This document shows, in pieces, positions 1 to 7,862 of a DNA stretch of 64,000 bases. This stretch comes from an uncultured Paracoccaceae bacterium (lineage in GTDB: Bacteria > Pseudomonadota > Alphaproteobacteria > Rhodobacterales > Rhodobacteraceae). Position numbers and translations under genes: made by a program. The notes below the pieces were generated by a model. That model searched no databases and had not been told where the DNA came from. It saw nothing but the letters and a program-made list of their open reading frames with translations. The DNA lies in contig CANMAI010000004.1 in NCBI GenBank assembly GCA_947495795.1, positions 248,001 to 312,000 on the forward strand, given 5' to 3'. The number at the start of each line of letters is the position of its first letter. The first letter of the stretch is position 1.

Positions 1-294
1 CGCAGCCCCGCGCGTCACCTGCATGTAGATCATTCCCTCATCCACCCCATTCCGCGCCATCAACGCGCGATGGATAGCCTCCAGCTCTGCATCATCGGCG
101 GGCGAGGCCATGTCCAGCTCCGCAAGCGAGCGCCTGAGCCGCACCATATGCGCGGCAAAATCAATCAGCTTTCCCTCCAGAACGGAGGTCACCTCATACA
201 CCCCGTCCGCCATCAAAAACCCGCGATCAAAAACGGAAATCCTGGCCTCTTCCTCGGCCAGGTACTCTCCGTTCACATACACAATCCGGCTCAT
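1..294 (-). CDS. D-amino-acid aminotransferase, N-terminal part (cut by window edge)
   Basis: The first 98 residues of a fold-type IV PLP aminotransferase are visible, starting MSRIVYVNGEYLAEEEARIS and followed by FDRGFLMADGVYEV, the signature N-terminus of D-alanine/D-amino-acid and branched-chain aminotransferases. The PLP lysine lies beyond the edge and cannot be checked. The family exchanges the amino group between D-amino acids and 2-oxo acids in the cytoplasm. It is the last visible gene of a leftward run with dgcA (gap 90 bases) and dgcN, which suggests a role in D-amino-acid turnover, possibly making or consuming D-glutamate. A branched-chain or 4-amino-4-deoxychorismate lyase-like activity cannot be excluded from the N-terminus alone. 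Confidence 0.85.
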   Translation of the reverse strand, partial: MSRIVYVNGEYLAEEEARISVFDRGFLMADGVYEVTSVLEGKLIDFAAHMVRLRRSLAELDMASPADDAELEAIHRALMARNGVDEGMIYMQVTRGAA

Positions 295-384
295 CTCAAA
301 ATCTCCCACCAGAAGGGCACGAAGCCCCAGATTTCATCTTTCCCCAAATATCCTCGCCGAAGGCTCCGGGATCCACCCAAGGCG

Positions 385-1347
385 CTAACCCCACAAACTC
401 CGGGCAGGCGGCAACACATCGGAACCTTCAAACCCCAAAGGCGGCACGCGATCCTCCGCCAGCAAAAGCGGTCCATCCAAGTCCACGAATGCAGCCCCTT
501 CGGCCAAAAGAACGGCAGGCGCCATCGCAAGGCTCGTGCCTACCATGCAGCCCACCATTACAGAAAATCCGGCATGCAGCCCCGCATCCCGCAATGCCAG
601 GGCCTCCGTCAGCCCACCCGCCTTGTCGAGCTTGACGTTGATCATGTCATATTTACCTGCAAGCCCGGGCAAAGAGGCCCTGTCATGGCAGCTTTCATCC
701 GCACAGACTGGCAGCACCCGTTCCATATCCGCAAGCGCCTCATCCGCCCCAACCGCAAAGGGTTGCTCTACCATTTCAACGCCCAACTCCACCAATACAG
801 GTGCAAGCTCGCGGTACATCTCCGCCGTCCAGCCCTCATTGGCATCCACGATGATCCGGGCCTTGGGCGCTCCTCGCCGCACCGCTTCAATCCGGGGCAC
901 GTCGCCCTCACCGCCAAGCTTTGTCTTCAGCAGGGGCCGCGCCGCCTCCCGCCGGGCCTGCGCCTCCATTGCGTCGGGCGTGCCGAGCGAAAGCGTAAAG
1001 GCCGAAGTCACCCGCTTCGGCGCGGCGATCCCTGCCAAGTCCCAGGCCCGCTTGCCCGCAACCTTCGCTTCCAGATCCCACAAAGCACAATCCACCGCGT
1101 TCCGCGCAGCCCCGGCAGGCAGCGCCTCCTGCAAATCCACCCGCGAAATATCACCTGGCAGCGCCTCAATCGCCGCTGCCACGCTCTCCATGCTCTCACC
1201 ATAGCGCGCATAGGGCACGCACTCCCCGCGCCCTGCAAAGCCATCCCGCTCCACCGTCACCGTCAGCACATCCGCATGCGTCTTGGAACCGCGCGAGATC
1301 GTGAAGACCTCTGCAAGCGCAAACCGCTCTGCCGCCACCCGGATCAT
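385..1347 (-). CDS. dgcA: DgcA-type N-acetyl-D-glutamate racemase / dipeptide epimerase (enolase superfamily)
   Basis: A 320-residue enolase-superfamily protein with the dipeptide-epimerase layout: KTK acid/base lysine region at 141-143, metal ligands Asp168 (VDANEGW), Glu194 (VEQPF) and Asp217 (CADES), and a second catalytic lysine near 239 (NVKLDKAGG). Members epimerise L-Ala-D/L-Glu or, in the DgcN-DgcA pathway of marine bacteria, racemise N-acetyl-D-glutamate to the L form. The start ATG overlaps the stop of the upstream gene as ATGA, so the two are translationally coupled. The immediate DUF1611 neighbour favours the DgcA role over muropeptide recycling, because no murein peptide genes are nearby. 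Substrate assignment is by context. Confidence 0.88.
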   Translation of the reverse strand: MIRVAAERFALAEVFTISRGSKTHADVLTVTVERDGFAGRGECVPYARYGESMESVAAAIEALPGDISRVDLQEALPAGAARNAVDCALWDLEAKVAGKRAWDLAGIAAPKRVTSAFTLSLGTPDAMEAQARREAARPLLKTKLGGEGDVPRIEAVRRGAPKARIIVDANEGWTAEMYRELAPVLVELGVEMVEQPFAVGADEALADMERVLPVCADESCHDRASLPGLAGKYDMINVKLDKAGGLTEALALRDAGLHAGFSVMVGCMVGTSLAMAPAVLLAEGAAFVDLDGPLLLAEDRVPPLGFEGSDVLPPARSLWG

Positions 1348-2342
1348 CAGCGCAGCGCGTCCACAAGGCGGGCCGCACCCTGCCGGAACGGGTCCACCGT
1401 CGGCAGGCCCATCCGCGCCTCCAACCCTTCAAGATACTCCAAAGCCTCAGCTTCTTCCAAGGCCGCCGTGTTCACGGAGATCCCCGCCACATACACATCC
1501 GGGTTCACCACCTGCGCCAGCCTGAGGCCGATATCGCGCAAATCCTCAAGCGAAGGCAGCGTATAGTCCGGCAACCCCCGCATATGCGCCCGCGTCGGCT
1601 CGTGGCTGAGGATCAACGCATCCGGCTGCCCGCCATGCACCAGCGCCATTGTCACGCCGGAATAAGAGGCATGAAAGAGGCTCCCCTGCCCCTCGATCAA
1701 ATCCCAGTGGTCGGCATCATTGTCGGGTGTCAGCACCTCCACCGCCCCCGCCATGAAATCTGCAACCACGGCATCCAAAGGCACGCCCGCCCCGGTAATC
1801 AGGATGCCCGTCTGCCCCGTGGGCCTGAACGTGGCTTTCATGCCCCGGTTCAACATCTCGCGCTCCATCGCGATGCCGGTATACATCTTGCCCACACTGC
1901 AATCCGTGCCAATCGCAAGGCAGCGCTTGCCGCTGCGCTTCTTCCCGTTTGCAATCGGGTAGGGATGCGGCGGAATGCGCACATCATGTAGCATCCGCCC
2001 CGAGGCCGTGGCCGCCGCCACCAGTTCCGGCTCATCCCGCAAAAGGTTATGCAGGCCCGAGGCCAGATCCATCCCCGCCGCCAGCGCCTCCTTCAGCACA
2101 GCGATCCATGCCGGCGAGATCGTACCACCCCGGTTCGCCACGCCAATCACCAGCGTCTCGGCACCTGCGGCCACCGCCTCGGCAATCGTCATGTCCGGCA
2201 ATTTCATATCTGCCTTGCAGCCCGGCAGGCGCAACTGCCCCACCGCGTTCTCCGGCCGCCAGTCGCGGATGCCCTGCGCCACCTTGGCGGCCAGCGCATC
2301 CGGCGCGTCACCGAGAAACAGAAGATAAGGGGTGCGGATCAT
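1347..2342 (-). CDS. dgcN: DgcN-type D-glutamate N-acetyltransferase (DUF1611 family)
   Basis: A 331-residue DUF1611 protein with a P-loop-like GTDCSVGKM at 145-153, FRPTGQTGI and the conserved EGQGSLFHASYSG stretch. In the described marine pathway DgcN acetylates D-glutamate and DgcA then converts N-acetyl-D-Glu to N-acetyl-L-Glu. The start is placed at 2342 (MIRTPYLLFLGD) rather than further upstream, because GGGAGAG sits a few bases before this ATG and the family normally starts here. It is the first gene of the leftward operon. No regulator gene is adjacent; the region up to the divergent gene at 2619 would hold the promoter. Confidence 0.88.
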   Translation of the reverse strand: MIRTPYLLFLGDAPDALAAKVAQGIRDWRPENAVGQLRLPGCKADMKLPDMTIAEAVAAGAETLVIGVANRGGTISPAWIAVLKEALAAGMDLASGLHNLLRDEPELVAAATASGRMLHDVRIPPHPYPIANGKKRSGKRCLAIGTDCSVGKMYTGIAMEREMLNRGMKATFRPTGQTGILITGAGVPLDAVVADFMAGAVEVLTPDNDADHWDLIEGQGSLFHASYSGVTMALVHGGQPDALILSHEPTRAHMRGLPDYTLPSLEDLRDIGLRLAQVVNPDVYVAGISVNTAALEEAEALEYLEGLEARMGLPTVDPFRQGAARLVDALR

Positions 2343-2618
2343 GATACTCTCCCAACCAAGGCTTTTGCCCAGCCTATCAGGCACATCAGACAACGCTTTG
2401 CAATTATCCCCGCCCCGAGGCGCCCAAACCGAACATTTCTGCGCAGATGGCACGTTTCAAGGCGGATCGTCCCGCCAAATCCGTCCGACGCCCTCCAATC
2501 CACCGAATCCCGCGCCAGGCTTTGTTGCAAAATCGCGAACAGTCTTCGTATTTTCAGCCTCTATCCTTCCGAAACCTCAACAACATATCAGATGCAAGCC
2601 ACAAGAAGGAGCAATGCA

Positions 2619-3599
2619 ATGGGCAGGCTGGTAGACGGCGAATGGACAACCGACTGGTATGACACGAAATCCACCGGCGGGCATTTCAAGCGGCAGAAGG
2701 CACAGTTCCGCAACTGGGTCACCGCCGATGGCAGCCCCGGCCCCACCGGCAGGGGCGGTTTCAGGGCTGAAAGCGGGCGCTACCATCTCTACGTCTCCTA
2801 CGCCTGCCCCTGGGCGCACCGCACACTCATCTTCCGCGCGCTGAAGGGCCTCACGGAGCACATCACAGTCGATGTCGTGCATCCGGACATGCACGATGAT
2901 GGCTGGACACTCGATGCATCCTATCCCGGTGCCACGGGCGATAGCCTGATGGGCAAAGCCTTCATCCGCGAAGTATATCTAGCCGCCCTGCCGGATATGA
3001 CGGGCAGGGTAACCGTGCCGATCCTCTGGGATAAACACACCAACACCATCGTCTCCAACGAGAGCTCCGAAATCATCCGGATGCTGAACTCCGCCTTCAA
3101 TGATCTTACCGGCAACACCGATGATTACTGGCCGGAGGAGATGCGCGCGGAGATCGAGGACGTGAACACCCGGATCTACAACACGCTCAACAACGGCGTC
3201 TACAAATCCGGCTTTGCCACCACACAGGACGCCTATACTGAAGCCGTCACCGCCCTTTTCGACACAATGGATTGGCTGGAGGAGCGCCTCTCAAAACACC
3301 GCTACCTGATGGGAGACAGGATCACCGAAGCCGACTGGCGGCTCGTTCCAACCCTTTTTCGCTTCGATCCCGTCTATGTCGGCCACTTCAAATGTGACCG
3401 GAACCGCCTTGTCGATTTCCCAAATCTCTGGGCCTACGCGCGCGAGCTTTATCAATGGCCGGGTATCGCCGAGACAGTGAATTTCGATCACATCCGCAGG
3501 CACTACCACCTCAGCCACGAAAGCATCAATCCGCACCGCATCTTGCCAATAGGGGGCCGCATAGACTGGAAAGCGCAGCACAATCGTGCAGCGCTCTAA
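2619..3599 (+). CDS. Glutathionyl-hydroquinone reductase (Xi-class glutathione transferase)
   Basis: A 326-residue member of the YqjG/PcpF/Gto family. The catalytic cysteine is Cys63 in CPWAHR, followed by the long insert and C-terminal helical domain of this class (NTRIYNTLNNGVYKSGFA, LMGDRITEADWRLVPTLFRFD). These enzymes reduce glutathionyl-hydroquinones with GSH in the cytoplasm. The open frame runs far upstream, but the start is set at 2619 (MGRLVDGEW) because AGAAGGA lies about nine bases before it and homology begins there; an ATG at 2592 is less likely. It is divergent from the dgcN operon and appears monocistronic. Confidence 0.92.
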   Translation: MGRLVDGEWTTDWYDTKSTGGHFKRQKAQFRNWVTADGSPGPTGRGGFRAESGRYHLYVSYACPWAHRTLIFRALKGLTEHITVDVVHPDMHDDGWTLDASYPGATGDSLMGKAFIREVYLAALPDMTGRVTVPILWDKHTNTIVSNESSEIIRMLNSAFNDLTGNTDDYWPEEMRAEIEDVNTRIYNTLNNGVYKSGFATTQDAYTEAVTALFDTMDWLEERLSKHRYLMGDRITEADWRLVPTLFRFDPVYVGHFKCDRNRLVDFPNLWAYARELYQWPGIAETVNFDHIRRHYHLSHESINPHRILPIGGRIDWKAQHNRAAL

Positions 3600-3628
3600 C
3601 AACTATCGAGCGAGACTTTTCCGGCTCC

Positions 3629-4021
3629 CTACGTGCCGGTCGCCCGTATCGGCTCTGCTTCGCGTCGCGGCGCGAAGTGCTCAAGATAGGCCACAAGATC
3701 TTCCGGCTTTACCGGCGTGCGCAGCAGCCCGCATGCGTTCGGGATCATCGCGAAGATAGAGCCGTCAGCGAAGAAAGAGGACTTGGTGACAGCAATAATC
3801 GGCATGTCCGGGTACCGGAATGCTGCGAGATCCGCGATGCAAAGCCCGCCACCGCCATCCAGCACAGGTTCAAGCACCAATACGTCAAAACGATCCGCTT
3901 CCAGCGCGTCTATCGCAGCTGCCTCAGATGTAACCAGCCGTGCATCCAAACCATGACGATTGAGAAACTTGCACCAAATGGAGCCGAGATCCGGGTTATC
4001 CTGAACAACAAGCACACGCAT
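3629..4021 (-). CDS. Stand-alone receiver-domain protein with degenerate phosphorylation site
   Basis: A 130-residue single receiver domain with no output domain. The fold signatures are present (MRVLVVQDNPDLG, PIIAVTKSS, LLRTPVKPEDLV with Thr79 and Lys105). The acidic pair is Gln7-Asp8 instead of Asp-Asp/Glu, and the phospho-acceptor position reads VLVLEPVLDGG, placing Glu51 where Asp is expected. Glu at this site often mimics the phosphorylated state, so the protein may be constitutively active or phosphorylation independent. The start at 4021 is preferred over one at 4069 because GGGAG precedes it and the fold begins there. It is divergently paired with the diguanylate cyclase at 4282. Confidence 0.85.
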   Translation of the reverse strand: MRVLVVQDNPDLGSIWCKFLNRHGLDARLVTSEAAAIDALEADRFDVLVLEPVLDGGGGLCIADLAAFRYPDMPIIAVTKSSFFADGSIFAMIPNACGLLRTPVKPEDLVAYLEHFAPRREAEPIRATGT

Positions 4022-4281
4022 CCTAATATCTCCCTGAACCAATGTTCCTCCGAAGTCGGATGCTGACAAACCTGCAATCCAGAACCATTTAAAGAGCCAC
4101 CACCTTTAGGAGTATTTTACCAAATTAATTAAGAAAGCGTTAAGGTCTGGCGGCCTTCCGTAAAGGAAGATGCAGAACCGGGCTTCCAAATCTGCCCAAT
4201 TATTTTGCAAGTGGCCTTAAAGCCTTAGGAGAATCTAAACCTGATTGGCGCAGAAGAGCAATACCCATCCAAGAGGCCCAA

Positions 4282-5292
4282 ATGCTCGACAATCAGCAAT
4301 ACGAAAACCAGCTGGAACTGGCCCAAAAAGCACTTGCTCTTGCAGCAGACAGGCGCATACCTCCTACCCCCGCAACTTTCGAGGTTCTGTCCAATCACCT
4401 CGCGAGCGTCAATCCGGAACTGTCGGAAGAGGTTGAAAGCGCGCTCGCCGGTCCCGTCGAAAGCCTCGCAGACAAGATCGCCTATATCTACGATTGCTGG
4501 TTCGGCCCGCAGGCGCTGCACAAGGGTCTTGCCAAAATCCAGCAGGGCCTGAATTCCGAAATCGCGGAAATGTCCGTCCATGTCAGCGATAGTCTGCGGG
4601 GTAGCAGCCGTCTTGCTGCCGAGATGCGCGAAAGCATCCGCGATCTGGCAACACAAGTCACCAAGGAGGATATCCGCACGATCTGCAAGGGCATAACCGC
4701 CTCCAACAAATTGCATCTTGTATCGGCCCAAAGCATGTCTCTCCAACTGGAACGCACGCAGCATCAACTTGGAGAGATGCAAAAGGAGCTGACGGTACTG
4801 CGCAAGAACGCCTCCACCGATCACCTGACAGGCCTTCCAAACCGGCGTTTTCTGGATGAGAAGATCAACGCGCTCTTTGAGAATAGAACACACTTCTGCC
4901 TTGCCATTCTCGATCTCGATCACTTCAAGCAGATCAATGACAATTGGGGCCATTCCGCGGGCGATAATATCCTGCGCCGCCTGGGCGAAATGCTGCGCGA
5001 AAACACCAAGGGCAAAGATACAGCCTGCCGCATCGGTGGAGAGGAATTTGCGCTCATCCTGCCGGAAACGGATCTTTCGGGGGCAAAACGCCTGTGCGAG
5101 CAGATTGCGGCTCAGTTTCGGGAGATCAACTGGATCTCCCAATCCACGGATGAGGAGATCGGAATGCTGTCCCTCTCCGGCGGCGTCTCAGCCCTCTCCC
5201 CAACCGATTCGCCCGCCACCCTTTTCGATCGGGCCGACAAGCTGCTCTACGATGCCAAGGCCAGAGGGCGCGATCAGATACTTGCTGGCTGA
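4282..5292 (+). CDS. Diguanylate cyclase (GGDEF domain)
   Basis: A 336-residue protein with a helical N-terminal region (about 1-165, coiled-coil near 150-175) and a C-terminal GGDEF domain from about 176. The active site is RIGGEEF at 251-256, with DLDHFKQIND at 211-220. It would make cyclic-di-GMP from GTP in the cytoplasm. No transmembrane segment is visible. The usual RxxD inhibitory site before the GGEEF is not canonical: the equivalent residues are Lys243 to Asp246, so product inhibition may be altered. AAGAGG precedes the ATG. The divergent degenerate receiver gene is a natural candidate partner, but this is context only. Confidence 0.93.
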   Translation: MLDNQQYENQLELAQKALALAADRRIPPTPATFEVLSNHLASVNPELSEEVESALAGPVESLADKIAYIYDCWFGPQALHKGLAKIQQGLNSEIAEMSVHVSDSLRGSSRLAAEMRESIRDLATQVTKEDIRTICKGITASNKLHLVSAQSMSLQLERTQHQLGEMQKELTVLRKNASTDHLTGLPNRRFLDEKINALFENRTHFCLAILDLDHFKQINDNWGHSAGDNILRRLGEMLRENTKGKDTACRIGGEEFALILPETDLSGAKRLCEQIAAQFREINWISQSTDEEIGMLSLSGGVSALSPTDSPATLFDRADKLLYDAKARGRDQILAG

Positions 5293-5392
5293 GCAGAAAC
5301 CACCAGCCTCCGCGCGGATGCAAGGTCACATCTTGTAACCCCTGCTCTATCGGCTCAGGATATCCCCAAAAGCAAAACAGGGGAGTTTCCGC

Positions 5393-6571
5393 ATGACCGA
5401 AGAGATCGTGATACTGGATGGAGCACGCACGGCAATTGGCACCTTTGGCGGCGCACTCGCTGGCACACCGCCAATCGCACTGGCAGCGGAAGTTACCCGC
5501 GCGGCCCTCTCCCGTGCGGGCGTGGAAGGCGAGCAGATCGGCCATGTTGCCTTTGGCCACGTGATCAACACCGAACCCCGCGATATGTACCTCTCCCGCG
5601 CAGCAGCAATTGAGGCCGGTGTGCCGGACACAACACCCGCGATGAACGTCAACCGCCTCTGCGGCTCTGGCGCTCAGGCCATCGTATCCGCCACCCAGTC
5701 GCTAATGCTGGGCGATGCCGATTTCGCGCTGGCAGGCGGGGCGGAGAACATGTCCCGCTCCCCCTATATTCTCTCCCAGTCCCGCTGGGGCCAGAAGATG
5801 GGCGATCTCAAAAGCCAGGATATGATGCTCGGCGCGCTCAACTGTCCCTTTGGCACCGGCCATATGGGGGTTACGGCGGAAAACGTGGCCAAAGAGCATG
5901 ATATCAGCCGCGGAGATCAGGACGCCTTCGCGCTCGAAAGCCAGAACCGCGCGGCAGCGGCCATCTCCGAAGGCCGGTTCAAAAGCCAGATCACACCCAT
6001 CGAGGTGCGTGTGAAGCGCGATATGGTGCCCTTCGAGCAGGATGAACACCCCAAGGCCACCACAGCAGAGGCGCTCGCAGGTCTCCGCGCTGTTTTTCAG
6101 AAGGATGGCTCGGTTACTGCGGGCAATGCCTCCGGCATCAACGATGGCGCGGCAGCCATCGTGCTGGCCCGTGCCGATGCAGCCGATAAGGCAGGGCTGA
6201 AGCCCAAGGCCCGTATCCTTGGCTATGCCCATGCCGGAGTACGGCCCGAAGTCATGGGCATCGGGCCAATCCCGGCAGTTGAAAAGCTGCTGGAGAAAAC
6301 CGGCCTCAAGGCGGAGGATTTCGACGTAATCGAATCCAACGAAGCCTTCGCGGCACAGGCATGCGCCGTCTCCAAGGCGCTCGGCTTCGATGCGGCAAAG
6401 GTGAACCCCAACGGCGGTGCCATCGCCCTCGGTCACCCCGTAGGGGCAACCGGTGCCATCATCACGCTCAAGGCGCTTTATGAGCTGGAGCGGACAGGCG
6501 GCAAGCGCGGCCTGGTTACGATGTGCATAGGCGGCGGCCAGGGCATCGCCATCGCGTTCGAGCGGATCTGA
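5393..6571 (+). CDS. Acetyl-CoA acetyltransferase / beta-ketothiolase
   Basis: A 392-residue thiolase with the complete catalytic set: nucleophile Cys90 in RLCGSGAQA, His348 in GHPVGATGA and Cys378 in CIGGGQG, numbering almost identical to biosynthetic thiolases such as PhaA. It condenses or cleaves acetyl-CoA and acyl-CoA in polyhydroxyalkanoate or fatty/amino-acid metabolism. No reductase or hydroxyacyl dehydrogenase gene is adjacent, so the direction and chain length are open. GGGGAG lies ahead of the ATG. A GC-rich hairpin follows directly after the stop. Confidence 0.93.
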   Translation: MTEEIVILDGARTAIGTFGGALAGTPPIALAAEVTRAALSRAGVEGEQIGHVAFGHVINTEPRDMYLSRAAAIEAGVPDTTPAMNVNRLCGSGAQAIVSATQSLMLGDADFALAGGAENMSRSPYILSQSRWGQKMGDLKSQDMMLGALNCPFGTGHMGVTAENVAKEHDISRGDQDAFALESQNRAAAAISEGRFKSQITPIEVRVKRDMVPFEQDEHPKATTAEALAGLRAVFQKDGSVTAGNASGINDGAAAIVLARADAADKAGLKPKARILGYAHAGVRPEVMGIGPIPAVEKLLEKTGLKAEDFDVIESNEAFAAQACAVSKALGFDAAKVNPNGGAIALGHPVGATGAIITLKALYELERTGGKRGLVTMCIGGGQGIAIAFERI

Positions 6572-6578
6572 CCGGGGC

Positions 6579-6599
6579 GGTGGGCGGAAACCGCCCACC
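6579..6599. terminator. Hairpin between convergent genes
   Basis: A perfect 9-bp stem (GGTGGGCGG / CCGCCCACC) with a three-base AAA loop sits between the thiolase stop and the stop of the convergent esterase gene. There is no U-tract on either strand, so it is a probable but not certain transcription end for both genes. Confidence 0.5.
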
Positions 6600-7361
6600 C
6601 TACCGCATCAGCGCGCGCCGCACCTCTGCCTCGAAATCGCGCGGAGCCTCGGCGTGAACCCAGTGGCCCACACCCGGCAGCACCTCAAACGCCGCATTCG
6701 GGAAAAACTCCCGGATGTGGCTATGATGCGCGGGCTGCACGTATTCGGAGGCGCCGCCGGAAATGAAGGAAACCTGCCCCTCGAAGCTGCCTGAAACCTC
6801 TGGAAATCCGATAATCCCGGGCATGTCCCGCGCCAGCACGTCAAGATTGAGCTTCCAGCGCGCACCCTCCGGCCCCACGCTCAGGCTTTGCAGCAGAAAC
6901 GCCCGCAGCGCCGGGTCGTCCACATCGGCAGCGAGCCCCGCATCCGCATCGCTCCGCCGCGTCACACCGCTCAGATCAACACCCCGCATCGCCTCGATAT
7001 ACTGTATCTGGCTGTGCTTGTAGGCGACCGGCGCGATATCAGCCACCAGCAATCGCTCCACCAATTCAGGCTGCGAGAGTGCCAGCACCATCGCAGCCTT
7101 GCCCCCCATGGAATGCCCGAGCACATCCGCCTTGCCGCCAAAGGCCGCAATCACCTCCGCCAGATCACCTGCCATTTCCTCATAGGAATGGCCCTCAAAC
7201 CACGGGCTCTCCCCGTGGTTTCGCATATCCACAGCCACCACCTGCCGCACATCTGCCAGCCGCTTGGCAACCACACCCCAGTTCCGAGCCGAGCCGTAAA
7301 GCCCGTGCGCGACCACCAGCGGCACGCTGTCCGCCGCGCCATGCACCACATAATTCAGCAT
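6600..7361 (-). CDS. Alpha/beta-fold hydrolase (YbfF-like esterase)
   Basis: A 253-residue alpha/beta hydrolase. The nucleophile elbow is GHSMGG with Ser84, the oxyanion region HGLYGSARNWG lies at 19-29, DMRNHGESPW follows at 45-54, and the catalytic His is about 233 in GVGHWVHAEAP. This arrangement matches YbfF-type thioester/ester hydrolases of broad substrate range in the cytoplasm. The start at 7361 is fixed by a strong AGGAGG about five bases upstream; the frame extends 13 codons further without a better signal. The physiological substrate is unknown. Confidence 0.9.
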   Translation of the reverse strand: MLNYVVHGAADSVPLVVAHGLYGSARNWGVVAKRLADVRQVVAVDMRNHGESPWFEGHSYEEMAGDLAEVIAAFGGKADVLGHSMGGKAAMVLALSQPELVERLLVADIAPVAYKHSQIQYIEAMRGVDLSGVTRRSDADAGLAADVDDPALRAFLLQSLSVGPEGARWKLNLDVLARDMPGIIGFPEVSGSFEGQVSFISGGASEYVQPAHHSHIREFFPNAAFEVLPGVGHWVHAEAPRDFEAEVRRALMR

Positions 7362-7415
7362 GAAATCCTCCTGAGAACTCCGGGTCTTCAAATCACACAC
7401 GGTGCGGCGCGTCCA

Positions 7416-7862
7416 TCAGCCTTGCCAATCCGGGTCCCTCGCCACCAGCTCCACCGTGTTGCCCTCGGGATCCTTCACGAAAACGCCGCGCCAGCCGATC
7501 CAGTCGAAAACCTGCACCACCGGCGCCAGCCCGTGGCCTTCATACCAGCCCACCGCCGCGTCCTGCGCGGCAAAGTCGATCGTCAGCGCCAGATGATGCA
7601 GTGACGAACCGGCGCCCGTCGCCACAGCTTCCGCACCACGCTCGTGAATGGCGGGCCGTCCCGCATCCTTGTCAAACAGCGCCAGCACGCAGATATGCCC
7701 GGCATATCCCGCGCCGATTTTCAGGAAAGCGATACCGTTTTCCGGCGGGCGCAGCACCGGCAACCCGATGATATCGCGGTAGAAGGCGAGCATTGCCTCC
7801 AGGTCGGTGCAGCGGATCGCCACCTCGCCCAGATCGTGAACCGCGAAAGGTGGGCTCACCAT
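7416..7862 (-). CDS. VOC (glyoxalase/bleomycin-resistance) family protein
   Basis: A 148-residue single-chain vicinal-oxygen-chelate protein with the paired beta-alpha-beta-beta-beta pattern (LGEVAIRCTDLEAMLAFYRD at the start, FVKDPEGNTVELVAR at the end, SSLHHLALTID opening the second module). Members are metal-dependent lyases, dioxygenases or drug-binding proteins. The start at 7862 (MVSPPFAVHDL) overlaps the end of the upstream alcohol dehydrogenase gene by seven bases, so the two are probably co-translated. That pairing hints at aldehyde or lactaldehyde-type chemistry, but the substrate cannot be read from sequence. Confidence 0.88.
   Translation of the reverse strand: MVSPPFAVHDLGEVAIRCTDLEAMLAFYRDIIGLPVLRPPENGIAFLKIGAGYAGHICVLALFDKDAGRPAIHERGAEAVATGAGSSLHHLALTIDFAAQDAAVGWYEGHGLAPVVQVFDWIGWRGVFVKDPEGNTVELVARDPDWQG

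Noticed and set aside
70-1566. Long + strand open frame of 498 codons
   Set aside because: It is antisense to dgcA and dgcN, which have clear family motifs. Its composition (Pro/Arg/His-rich) is that of a shadow of GC-rich coding sequence.
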